From contig CAZOAZ010000011.1 in assembly GCA_964577955.1 (NCBI GenBank), forward strand, positions 62,001 to 126,000: 64,000 nucleotides of DNA, written 5' to 3'. The position numbers were made by a program, and so were the translations under genes. The notes beneath the pieces were generated by a model, which saw nothing but the letters and a program-made list of their open reading frames with translations, was not told the DNA's origin and did no database searches. The stretch comes from CADEEX01 sp964577955 (GTDB lineage Bacteria; Acidobacteriota; Vicinamibacteria; Vicinamibacterales; CAVVIG01). This document shows, piece by piece, positions 33,716 to 41,743 of the stretch (the stretch's first letter is position 1; each line of letters begins with the position of its first letter).

Positions 33716-35779
33716 ATGACGCGATCGGCGTTTCGTCCGGCCCTGGGACTCGCGATGTTCATCGCCGCTGGTGCGGCCACGCTGGCGCAATCTGGCGCCA
33801 GGAACGGCGAGTGGCCGACCTACGGCGGCGATCTGGGCAACACGCGCTACGCCCCTCTCGATCAAATCAACGCCGCCAACTTCAACCAGCTTGAGGTGGC
33901 CTGGCGGTTCAAGACCGAACCGTTCGGGCCGCGGCCCGAGTATCAGTTCGAGTCCACACCGCTGATGGTGGAGGGAATCGTCTACACCACCGCCGGCACG
34001 AGGAAAGCGGTCGTCGCGCTCGACGCCGGGACGGGCGAAGTGCTGTGGCTGCACAGCGAGAACGAAGGCGCGCGCGGCGCGGCGGCGCCGCGGCAGCTGT
34101 CGGGTCGGGGCCTGGCCTACTGGAGCGACGGCCGCGACAAACGGATCCTCTACGTCACACCGGGCTACCGGCTGATTGCGCTCGACGCGAAAAGCGGTGA
34201 GGTCGTCCGGACGTTTGGCAGGAACGGCGTCGTCGATCTCAAACAGGAGATGGATCAGTCCATCGATCCGCTCAGCGGAGAAATCGGTCTGCACTCGACG
34301 CCGATCGTCGCGAAGAACGTCGTCATCGTCGGCGCCGCGCATCGCTCGGGCGGCGTACCGACCGGCAAGACCAACATCAAGGGTTACGTGCGCGGGTTTG
34401 ACGTGAAGACCGGCAAGCGGCTCTGGATCTTCCACACCATTCCGTCACCTGGCGAATTCGGCAACGACACGTGGGAGAAGGATTCCTGGTCGTACACCGG
34501 CAATGCCGGCGTGTGGGCGCAGATGAGCGTCGACGAAGAACTCGGCCTGGCGTATCTGCCAGTCGAGCTCCCGACCGGCGACTACTTCGGCGCGGATCGT
34601 CCCGGCAACAACCTGTTTGGCGAGAGCGTCGTGGCCGTGGATCTCCAGACCGGTAAGCGCAAGTGGCACTATCAGCTCGTTCACCACGGCATCTGGGACA
34701 TGGACATTCCGTGCCCGCCGATCCTCATCGACACGATCGTCAACGGACGACCGGTGAAGGCGCTGGCGCAGCCCACCAAGCAGGCGTTCCTGTACGTGTT
34801 CGATCGCGCGACCGGCCAGCCAATCTGGCCGATCGAAGAGCGGCCGGTCGTCAAGGGTGACGTGCCGCGCGAATGGTATTCGCCGACGCAGCCGTACCCG
34901 CTGGATGCGCACGGCAAGCCGTTCAACTACGACCGCCAGGGTTTCGTCATCGACGACTTGATCGACTTCACGCCGGAGCTTCGCGCCGAGGCCACGCAGA
35001 TCGTCTCGAAGTACAAGCTGGGTCCGGTGTTCACGCCGCCGGTCGTCAGCAAGCTTGAAGGTCCGCTGGCGACGCTCGTGCTCGGCGCGGGCGGCGGCGG
35101 CACGAACTGGCCGGGCGGCTCGTACGATCCCGAGACGCACATTCTGTACGTAACGTCGAACAAGTCGCTGGCCCAACTTGGACTCACGCCGCCCCGCGAT
35201 CCGTCGAAGAACGATCTCGCGTACGTCCAGGGCAACGCCGCCACGGGCGCACGGACGACGCCGGGATCCGGCGGCGCGCCTTCAGCGGCAGCACCGACGG
35301 CGCGGCCGGCGCCAGGCGAAGGTGGTGGCGAGCCCGCCGGTGGCGGCGCACTCACCGTGAAGGGTCTGCCGATCATGAAGCCGCCGTACGGCTCGCTGAC
35401 GGCGATTGATCTCAGCAAGGGCGAAATCCTGTGGCAGATCGCGCACGGCGAGACGCCCGCCAACATCACGAACAACCCAGCGCTCAAGGGCGTCACGATT
35501 CCCCGCACTGGACGCCCTGGCACCGTCGGTCAGCTCGTCACCAAGACGCTGTTGATCGCCGGCGAGCCGGGCTTCGGTCCAACACCGTCGGGCCAGCGCG
35601 GCGCCATGCTGCGCGCGTACGACAAGGCGACCGGGAAAGAAGTCGGCGCGGTCTACATGCCGGCGCCGCAAGGTGGCGGACCGATGACCTACATGCTGAA
35701 CGGGACGCAGTACATCATCGTCGCCGTCGGCGGCGCGGGCTATCCGGGGGAGTTGATCGCGTTCAAGGTCGGGCGGTAG
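33716..35779 (+). CDS. exported PQQ-dependent dehydrogenase, second copy
   Basis: The 687-residue protein follows a GGAG site and has a signal peptide ('ALGLAMFIAAGAATLAQS'). The propeller motifs parallel those of the 19011 gene: 'WPTYGGDLGNTRYAPLDQI', 'GLAYWSDGRDKRILYVTPG', 'RLWIFHTIPSPGEFGNDTW', active-site 'VHHGIWDMDIPCPPILIDT' with Lys in 'QPTKQAFLYVFDR'. It has a variable Gly/Pro/Ala-rich insertion at about 510-550 and no haem site. It overlaps the convergent secreted cupin gene by 17 nt. Confidence 0.9.
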   Translation: MTRSAFRPALGLAMFIAAGAATLAQSGARNGEWPTYGGDLGNTRYAPLDQINAANFNQLEVAWRFKTEPFGPRPEYQFESTPLMVEGIVYTTAGTRKAVVALDAGTGEVLWLHSENEGARGAAAPRQLSGRGLAYWSDGRDKRILYVTPGYRLIALDAKSGEVVRTFGRNGVVDLKQEMDQSIDPLSGEIGLHSTPIVAKNVVIVGAAHRSGGVPTGKTNIKGYVRGFDVKTGKRLWIFHTIPSPGEFGNDTWEKDSWSYTGNAGVWAQMSVDEELGLAYLPVELPTGDYFGADRPGNNLFGESVVAVDLQTGKRKWHYQLVHHGIWDMDIPCPPILIDTIVNGRPVKALAQPTKQAFLYVFDRATGQPIWPIEERPVVKGDVPREWYSPTQPYPLDAHGKPFNYDRQGFVIDDLIDFTPELRAEATQIVSKYKLGPVFTPPVVSKLEGPLATLVLGAGGGGTNWPGGSYDPETHILYVTSNKSLAQLGLTPPRDPSKNDLAYVQGNAATGARTTPGSGGAPSAAAPTARPAPGEGGGEPAGGGALTVKGLPIMKPPYGSLTAIDLSKGEILWQIAHGETPANITNNPALKGVTIPRTGRPGTVGQLVTKTLLIAGEPGFGPTPSGQRGAMLRAYDKATGKEVGAVYMPAPQGGGPMTYMLNGTQYIIVAVGGAGYPGELIAFKVGR

Positions 35780-36245
35780 CCTCGAATCGGTAGATCACGT
35801 AGGAAATCGGTCCATCGAGCTGAATGAACCGGTGCGGCATGCCGGCCGGAACGATCACGACGTCCTTCGGCGACAGCTTCTGTGAGACGCCGCCGACCTG
35901 GGTGCCGCTGAAACTCGGCGTCGGGCCCAGATTCGGTGGATCGCTGACCGGCCGCTGATTCTCCATCCGTCCGCCGACGACGAGGGTGCCGGATCCTTCG
36001 ATGATGTGATAGATCTCCGTGAGATTTTCGTGCATCAGCGCGGCCGCCTCGGCGTTCTTGCGGTGCACGAGTCCGACACGGACGATTCCCCCTCTCACCG
36101 TCACTTCTTCCATCTTGGTGTCGAGGATGTTCTCGGCGACCGAGCGCCGCATCGTCGTTTCGATTTCCGATGCCGAGACATACGGCATCGGTCCGGCGGC
36201 CTGGGCAAGCAGCAGTCCCCACGCGAGCGTGAACAGTGTCAGCAT
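35763..36245 (-). CDS. secreted cupin, PQQ-dehydrogenase neighbour 1
   Basis: The 160-residue protein starts 'MLTLFTLAWGLLLAQAAGPM', a signal peptide. The cupin core has 'ALMHENLTEIYHIIEGSGTL' (motif 1, with Asn where the second His usually is) and 'VVIVPAGMPHRFIQLDG' (motif 2 His). ATG 36245 is chosen because TAAACT ends exactly 7 nt upstream; ATG 36266 would precede the box. It is related to the cupin at 45038, and both lie next to PQQ dehydrogenases. Its activity is unknown. Confidence 0.83.
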   Translation of the reverse strand: MLTLFTLAWGLLLAQAAGPMPYVSASEIETTMRRSVAENILDTKMEEVTVRGGIVRVGLVHRKNAEAAALMHENLTEIYHIIEGSGTLVVGGRMENQRPVSDPPNLGPTPSFSGTQVGGVSQKLSPKDVVIVPAGMPHRFIQLDGPISYVIYRFEATARP

Positions 36246-36252
36246 GGTGCGT

Positions 36253-36258
36253 AGTTTA
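36253..36258 (-). promoter_or_regulatory. -10 box for leaderless cupin transcript
   Basis: TAAACT on the minus strand, 7 nt from ATG 36245; the start of the divergent dehydrogenase gene is 30 bp further. Confidence 0.5.
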
Positions 36259-36287
36259 TCGAGCATAATGCGCGCCGGAGCAGCAAC

Positions 36288-38261
36288 ATGCGGATAACCA
36301 GTCGAATTTGGGCGCGTCTGGTGTTGATCGCAGGGATGGGCGCGGGGCTCTCGGCACAGCGCGGCGGTCCGAACGGCCAGTGGCGATCCCACGGCGGCGA
36401 TCCCGGAGCCACGAAGTACGCGCCCCTGGACCAGATCAACAAAGACAACGTGTCGCGGCTCCGGATCGCCTGGCGGCGGCCCGCCGTCGACGCGAGCCTG
36501 ACGGGCCAGGATCCGAATCTCTCCTACTCGCACGACTTCCGCGTCACGCCGCTGATGATCGACGGCGTCCTCTACAGCTCGAACGGCATCGGCCTTGTTG
36601 AAGCGTTCAACCCGGCGACTGGGGCGACGCTCTGGGTCCAGCCGCCGTTTCCGGATGAACCCGACCGCGGACTACGCGGCGCCTCGACCCGAGGCATCGC
36701 GTTTTGGACCGCCGGCAACGAGCGCCGGCTGTTTGTGGTGCGCGGTGAGTATCTGATCGCGCTCGATCTCACGACCGGGCGCCCGATTGCGACCTGGGGC
36801 GACGGTGGCCGCGTTCATCTCCGGCCCGGTCTCGGACCGCGCGCGACCCTGTTCTCGTCGACCAGCGGTCCGCAGGTGTGCGGTGATGTCGTCATCACCG
36901 GCAACAACATGTCGGATGCGCCGCAAACGAAGGAACAGCCGCCGGGCAACGTCCAGGCGTTCGACGTCCGGACCGGCAAGCGGCGCTGGGATTTTCACGT
37001 GATTCCGCGGCCGGGGGAAGTCGGCAACGAGACCTGGGAAAAGGATTCGTGGGCCTACTCGGGCCAGGCGAATCTGTGGTCGCTCATCAGCGCCGACGAC
37101 GAGCTCGGTCTCGCGTATCTGCCGCTCACGAGCGCGACCAGCGACATGTACGGCGCCCACCGGCTTGGCGACAACCTGTTCGCCAACACGCTCGTGTGCG
37201 TCCGCTGCGCCACCGGCGAACGCGTCTGGCACTACCAGATCGTTCATCACGACCTGTGGGACTACGATCTGCCGGCGGCGCCGATTCTTGCCGACATCCG
37301 CGTCGACGGACGGCCGATCAAGTCGGTCGTGCAGCTGACGAAGCATGGCTTCGCATTCGTGTTCGATCGCACGAATGGCCGGCCGGTCTGGCCGATTGAA
37401 GAACGGCCGGTGCCGACCTCCGACACGCCAGGCGAGCGCACGTCGCCCACGCAGCCCTTCCCCACCAAGCCGCCGCCGTACGAGCGGCAGGGCGTCACCA
37501 TCGACGATCTGATCGACTTCACGCCGGCGCTGCGCGCCGAAGCCATCGAGTTGAGCAAGCAGTACCGGCTCGGTCCGCTGTTCACGCCGCCGTCGATTCG
37601 CGTTGACGGCCCGGGCGGCAATCGGGGAACCGTGGAGTTGCCCGGCTCGGTCGGGGGAGCTGACTGGCAGGGCGCCGCGTTCGATCCAGAGACGGGGATG
37701 CTCTACATCCCGTCGATTACCGGACCCTTCGTCGCCGACATCATCAAGGCCGATCCGCGACGGTCCAATCTCGACTACGTCCCTGGTCTGCGTGCCTATC
37801 CCCCGGGACCGCAGGGCCTGCCACTGCTCAAGCCGCCCTACGGCCGCATCACCGCAATCGATCTGAACAAGGGCGACATCGTCTGGATGAAGCCGAACGG
37901 CGACGGACCGCGCGAGCATCCGCTGCTCAAGCCGCTCAACCTGCCGCCGCTCGGCAACCCCGGACGGGGCGGGATTCTCGCGACGAAGACGCTGCTGTTC
38001 GTCGGCGAAGGCGATCCGGTCATGGTTCGCGCCGGCAGCCGCCTGCGGCCGGAAATGCCGCTCTCGATCGCACCGGGCGCCGGCGGGAGGAAATTCCGCG
38101 CGTTCGACAAAGCGACCGGCGCGGTCGTGTGGGACATTGAACTGCCGGCCGGCACCACCGGCGCACCGATGACCTACATGTCCGGCGGCAAGCAGTACAT
38201 CGTCGTCGCGATCGGCGGCATCGAAACCGAACCGGAACTCATCGCGCTGGCGTTGCCGTAA
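36288..38261 (+). CDS. exported PQQ-dependent dehydrogenase, third copy
   Basis: The 657-residue protein has a short signal ('WARLVLIAGMGAGLSAQ'), then 'WRSHGGDPGATKYAPLDQIN', 'GIAFWTAGNERRLFVVRGEY', 'RRWDFHVIPRPGEVGNETWE', active-site 'VHHDLWDYDLPAAPILADIR' with Lys in 'QLTKHGFAFVFDR', and 'WPIEERPVP'. This copy keeps the HHDLWDYD sequence seen in glucose/quinate dehydrogenases, while the others vary it, and it has the shortest variable insertion. GGAG precedes the ATG by 7 nt. It overlaps the convergent trans-sulfuration gene by 23 nt. Confidence 0.9.
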   Translation: MRITSRIWARLVLIAGMGAGLSAQRGGPNGQWRSHGGDPGATKYAPLDQINKDNVSRLRIAWRRPAVDASLTGQDPNLSYSHDFRVTPLMIDGVLYSSNGIGLVEAFNPATGATLWVQPPFPDEPDRGLRGASTRGIAFWTAGNERRLFVVRGEYLIALDLTTGRPIATWGDGGRVHLRPGLGPRATLFSSTSGPQVCGDVVITGNNMSDAPQTKEQPPGNVQAFDVRTGKRRWDFHVIPRPGEVGNETWEKDSWAYSGQANLWSLISADDELGLAYLPLTSATSDMYGAHRLGDNLFANTLVCVRCATGERVWHYQIVHHDLWDYDLPAAPILADIRVDGRPIKSVVQLTKHGFAFVFDRTNGRPVWPIEERPVPTSDTPGERTSPTQPFPTKPPPYERQGVTIDDLIDFTPALRAEAIELSKQYRLGPLFTPPSIRVDGPGGNRGTVELPGSVGGADWQGAAFDPETGMLYIPSITGPFVADIIKADPRRSNLDYVPGLRAYPPGPQGLPLLKPPYGRITAIDLNKGDIVWMKPNGDGPREHPLLKPLNLPPLGNPGRGGILATKTLLFVGEGDPVMVRAGSRLRPEMPLSIAPGAGGRKFRAFDKATGAVVWDIELPAGTTGAPMTYMSGGKQYIVVAIGGIETEPELIALALP

Positions 38262-39480
38262 CCGTTTGCGGGTTGTGGGGTCCGGCTTCAGCCGGACCTT
38301 CACGCGTCATGACCGGCGCGAGTGCCTGATCGAGATCGTCGATCAAGTCCTCGACTGATTCGAGCCCGAGCGACAGCCGGACGAGCCCGTCGGCGATGCC
38401 GAACGACGCCCGCTCGTCCGCGGTCAGTCCGGCGTGGGACGTCGCCGCTGGACGCATCATCAGCGAATCCACGCCGCCGAGACTCGGCGCGCATACCGGC
38501 AGCTGCGCCGACGCGATGAATCGTTCGGCGGCTGTTACGCCATCCTTCAACTCAAAGCTGAGCGTGCTGCCGCAGCCGGAGAAGAGTGCCCTGGCGCGCG
38601 CATGGTCGGGATGACTCTCGAGTCCCGGGTAGTTGACGCGCGACACGGCCGAGTGGCTCTCGAGGAAGCGCGCCACCCGCAGCCCGGTCTCATTCTGATG
38701 GCGGACGCGAATGCCGAGCGTCTTCATCCCGCGATGCAGCAGAAAGGCGGCGTGCGGATCGAGCGAACCGCCGAAGTGGTTGAGGCGATGCGTGATGCGC
38801 CGGATCAAATCGCCCGACCCGACGACGGCGCCGGCGGCGATGTCGTCGTGGCCGTTCATGTACTTCGAGCAGCTGTGAATCGACAGGTCGAATCCGATTG
38901 TGCAGGGGCGGAAGTTCACCGGCGTCGCGAACGTATTGTCGATCATGGAGACCAGACCGTGGGCGCGGGCGAACGCGACCACGGCGAGATGGTCGGCGAC
39001 GTCGAGCAACGGGTTGGTGATCGACTCGACGTAAATCGCCCTGGTCGCCGGCGTGAGCTGACGCGCCCAGGATTCCGGACGCCGTCCGTCGATCCAATCG
39101 ACGCCGATCCCCAGGGCGCGCAGCTCCTCGGTCAACAGACCGTGGGTCCCGCCGTACAGTCCTCGCTGCGCGAGCAGGCGATCGCCTGACGACAGCACCG
39201 TCAACAGCGAGACGCTGATCGCGGCCATCCCGCTCGCGGTGACGAGCGCCTCCTCGGCCTGTTCGAGTCGCGCCAGCTTGCGGTGCAGGACCTCGTGGTT
39301 GGGCGTGTTGTTCAAACGGATGTACCTGGTCCCGTGGTGATAGCCGCGATCGAGCTCCGTCGGCTCAATCTCGTACGTCACGGACTGGAAGATCGGCATC
39401 GCCACCGCACCGAGTACTCGCGGCTCCGGCTCTCCAGCGTGAATCAACAGCGTGTCCAATCCTCCGAATCGGCGCGTCAT
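38239..39480 (-). CDS. PLP-dependent trans-sulfuration enzyme (cystathionine gamma-synthase/lyase family)
   Basis: The 413-residue enzyme has 'VAMPIFQSVTYEI', 'HHGTRYIRLNNTPNHEVLHR', 'EALVTASGMAAISVSLL', the PLP-Asp region 'VSMIDNTFATPVN', the Schiff-base lysine in 'LSIHSCSKYMNGHDDIAAG' and 'PSLGGVDSLMMRPAATSHAG' near the end. Family members act on O-acetyl/succinyl-homoserine, cystathionine or methionine; specificity is not readable. The start follows AAAGGAG. The C-terminal EGPAEAGPHNP and following residues are translated from a family A palindrome. It is divergent from a MocR-type regulator across a palindromic operator. Confidence 0.9.
   Translation of the reverse strand: MTRRFGGLDTLLIHAGEPEPRVLGAVAMPIFQSVTYEIEPTELDRGYHHGTRYIRLNNTPNHEVLHRKLARLEQAEEALVTASGMAAISVSLLTVLSSGDRLLAQRGLYGGTHGLLTEELRALGIGVDWIDGRRPESWARQLTPATRAIYVESITNPLLDVADHLAVVAFARAHGLVSMIDNTFATPVNFRPCTIGFDLSIHSCSKYMNGHDDIAAGAVVGSGDLIRRITHRLNHFGGSLDPHAAFLLHRGMKTLGIRVRHQNETGLRVARFLESHSAVSRVNYPGLESHPDHARARALFSGCGSTLSFELKDGVTAAERFIASAQLPVCAPSLGGVDSLMMRPAATSHAGLTADERASFGIADGLVRLSLGLESVEDLIDDLDQALAPVMTREGPAEAGPHNPQTVTATPAR
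38275..38300 (+). repeat. family A palindrome at a coding 3' end
   Basis: GTGGGG plus TCCGGCTTCAGCCGGA plus CCTT. It lies within the last codons of the trans-sulfuration gene (minus strand) and 14 nt past the stop of the convergent dehydrogenase. Confidence 0.8.
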
Positions 39481-39526
39481 CGACGACTCCTTTCGCCGCC
39501 GATCCTATAGACACAATCAAGTCGAT

Positions 39527-39542
39527 ACAATATAAGTATTGT
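39527..39542. promoter_or_regulatory. putative MocR operator in the divergent region
   Basis: ACAATATAAGTATTGT is a perfect 6-bp inverted repeat with a 4-nt spacer, just upstream of the regulator ATG at 39547, with a further ACAAT half-site at 39513-39517. The 66-bp region is AT-rich compared with its surroundings and must hold both promoters. Confidence 0.6.
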
Positions 39543-39546
39543 CACC

Positions 39547-40929
39547 ATGACAATGTGGGTGCCGAACCTGGGCGATCGTCGCGGCCCGCGCTATCAGGCG
39601 ATCGCGAAGGCGCTCGAAGCCGACGTCCTGTCGGGACGGCTCGCGCCGGGCGAGAGGATGCCGACCCATCGCGAGCTCGCCGATCGCCTGGGGATCACCG
39701 TCGGCACCGTCACGCGGGCGTACGCCGAGGCGCGGCGGGCGGGCTGGATTTCAGGGGAAGTCGGACGGGGCACGTTCGTCCTCCAACGCGGCGTCCGCTT
39801 CCCGCGCGACCGGGACACGCGGGCCGCGGTCATCGATCTCGGTCTGAATGTCCCGGTCGACCTGCCGGCGCCGAACCTGGCGGCGGCCTTTGGCGCGATC
39901 CTGGCGTCCGGCGATGCAGCGGCACTCCTGCGCTACGCCGAAGCTGACCAGACCCGGCATCTCGCGGCGGCCGCCGCGGTCCTCAAACAGCACGGCGTCG
40001 AGGTCGCCGGCGAGCGGATCGTGGTCAGCGCTGGCGCCACGCACGGGCTGGGGATCGTGCTCGACGTGATCACCAGGCCGGGCGACAGTGTGCTCGCCGA
40101 AGAACTGACCTATCCGGCGTTTCGCCCGCTCGTCGAAACACGAGGTCTCCGGCTCTGCCCGGTTGCGCTTGACGGCGAGGGCATCGCGCCGGCGGCGCTC
40201 GACGCGGCGTGCCGCAAGGTCCGCCCGAAGGCGCTGTACCTCTTGCCGACGCTCCACAATCCGACGACGGGGACGATGTCGCTCGAACGCCGCAAGGCCG
40301 TCGTCGCCGTCGCGCGCAAGCACGACCTGACGATCATCGAGGACGACGTCTACGGCATGCTGGCGCCGGACGGCCCACCGCACATCGTCACACTGGCGCC
40401 CGAGCGAACCGTCTACGTCACCAGTCTGTCAAAGAGCTTCGCGCCCGGGCTTCGCCATGGGTATCTGCTCGGCCCCGCGGCGCTGCGAGCGCGGCTCCAG
40501 GAAGCGGTCCAGCGATCGATGTGGATGGTGTCGCCGGTCACCACCGCGCTCGCGACGCATTGGGTGATGCAGGGCGAGTTCGCCGCCATCGCGGCCGGCA
40601 AGCGGCGTGAAGCCGCCGCCCGTCAGACGCTGGCGGCGCGGGTGCTCCCGCGCACGCACATGCGCACCGCACCGACGGCGTATCACGTCTGGCTGCAGAC
40701 GCCGAACGGCGCCGACGCGTTCGCGCTCGCGGCGCGTGAGCGTGGCGTGATCGTCACGCCGGGCCGGGCGTTCTATCTGGGATCCGGGGCGCCGCCCGAT
40801 GCGGTGCGGGTCTCGCTCAGCGCGGCTCCCGATCGGTCGTTGCTGATGACCGCCCTGACGACGCTCGGTCACCTGCTCGATGGACCGGCGGCGGCATCGG
40901 ATTCAGGACGGTCGCGCGCGGTCATCTGA
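39547..40929 (+). CDS. MocR-type regulator (GntR HTH + aminotransferase domain)
   Basis: The 460-residue protein has a GntR winged helix ('RYQAIAKALEADVLSGRLAP', 'RMPTHRELADRLGITVGTVT') in residues 10-80 and a class I aminotransferase domain with PLP lysine in 'YVTSLSKSFAPGLRHGYLL', Asp in 'TIIEDDVYGML' and 'LYLLPTLHNPTTGTMS'. MocR proteins use PLP or an amino-acid imine as effector. It is divergent from a PLP enzyme of sulfur amino-acid metabolism, so control of that gene is a reasonable inference. Confidence 0.92.
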   Translation: MTMWVPNLGDRRGPRYQAIAKALEADVLSGRLAPGERMPTHRELADRLGITVGTVTRAYAEARRAGWISGEVGRGTFVLQRGVRFPRDRDTRAAVIDLGLNVPVDLPAPNLAAAFGAILASGDAAALLRYAEADQTRHLAAAAAVLKQHGVEVAGERIVVSAGATHGLGIVLDVITRPGDSVLAEELTYPAFRPLVETRGLRLCPVALDGEGIAPAALDAACRKVRPKALYLLPTLHNPTTGTMSLERRKAVVAVARKHDLTIIEDDVYGMLAPDGPPHIVTLAPERTVYVTSLSKSFAPGLRHGYLLGPAALRARLQEAVQRSMWMVSPVTTALATHWVMQGEFAAIAAGKRREAAARQTLAARVLPRTHMRTAPTAYHVWLQTPNGADAFALAARERGVIVTPGRAFYLGSGAPPDAVRVSLSAAPDRSLLMTALTTLGHLLDGPAAASDSGRSRAVI

Positions 40930-40966
40930 CCCGGCGGCCTGGGAGCACCCGCGCGCGCCAAGCGCG

Positions 40967-40972
40967 TACAAT
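40967..40972 (+). promoter_or_regulatory. -10 box for leaderless transcript of the 40980 gene
   Basis: TACAAT, 7 nt before ATG 40980, in otherwise GC-rich DNA. Confidence 0.5.
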
Positions 40973-40979
40973 CGCCGCC

Positions 40980-41669
40980 ATGAACTGCCCAAACTGCGCG
41001 GTCATGATGACGCCGCTCCAGTTGAACAACCCGCTTGGCGGCATGGTCGCGATCGACGCCTGCGCTCCGTGCCAAATCTTCTGGTTCGATCGCCACGAAA
41101 GCCTGAAGCTGGCGCCGGCATCGACCTTGACGCTGTTCAAGATGATCGGCGAGCGCGCCCGGGCGCATCGCGCGCAGATCAAGGCCGTTCTCCGCTGCCC
41201 GCGCTGCACCTCGGTCCTGAAGAAGACGCGCGACCGCCAACGCGCCACGACATTCGAGTATTCACGCTGCGACCAGGAGCATGGACGCCTGATCACCTTC
41301 TTCAACTTCCTCCGCGAGAAGGACTTCATCAAGCCGCTGACGCAAGCGCAGATCAACGAGATGAAGGAGAACATCCAGATCCTGAACTGCTCGAACTGCG
41401 GGGCGTCGATCGATCTGGTCAAGTCGTCGGTCTGCCCGCACTGCGGCTCGCCGTTGTCGATGCTGGACATGAAGCAGGCCGATCGGCTGATCGGTCAACT
41501 GCGCACAGCCGCCGAACCCAAGCCTGTGGATCCGAACCTGCCGCTCAGGCTCGCCGAAGCCCGCGCAGAAAGCGAGAAGGCGTTCGTGCCCGACGCGGAA
41601 TGGTGGCAGAGCGCTTCGCTCGGCGGGCTGGTGGAGGCAGGACTCGTCAGACTATTCGGTCACCGTTAA
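40980..41669 (+). CDS. multi-zinc-ribbon protein
   Basis: The 229-residue cytoplasmic protein has three zinc-binding units: 'MNCPNCAVMMTPLQ' with 'IDACAPCQIFWFD' (residues 2-33), 'LRCPRCTSVLKK' with a following Cys/His pair, and 'LNCSNCGASIDLVKSSVCPH' (two CxxC). The N-terminal unit resembles the TFIIB-type ribbon of small prokaryotic proteins. The role is unknown. It is convergent with another zinc-ribbon gene, with an inverted pair of B palindromes between them. Confidence 0.8.
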   Translation: MNCPNCAVMMTPLQLNNPLGGMVAIDACAPCQIFWFDRHESLKLAPASTLTLFKMIGERARAHRAQIKAVLRCPRCTSVLKKTRDRQRATTFEYSRCDQEHGRLITFFNFLREKDFIKPLTQAQINEMKENIQILNCSNCGASIDLVKSSVCPHCGSPLSMLDMKQADRLIGQLRTAAEPKPVDPNLPLRLAEARAESEKAFVPDAEWWQSASLGGLVEAGLVRLFGHR

Positions 41670-41696
41670 CGGACAGCCTAAAGGCTGTCCCTATCG
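41669..41696. repeat. family B palindrome, compensated variant
   Basis: GGACAGCCTAAAGGCTGTCC followed by CTATCG. Compared with the standard GGACAGGCTAAAGCCTGTCC, one G has become C and its stem partner C has become G, keeping the pair. It starts on the stop codon of the 40980 gene. Confidence 0.8.
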
Positions 41697-41711
41697 CAGT
41701 GGCGTAGACGT

Positions 41712-41743
41712 CGGTAGGGACAGGCTTTAGCCTGTCCGCTCAC
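41712..41743. repeat. family B palindrome, inverted partner
   Basis: CGGTAGG then GACAGGCTTTAGCCTGTC then CGCTCAC. Opposite orientation to the copy at 41669. The terminal TCA is the stop codon of the leftward gene at 41740. Confidence 0.85.
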
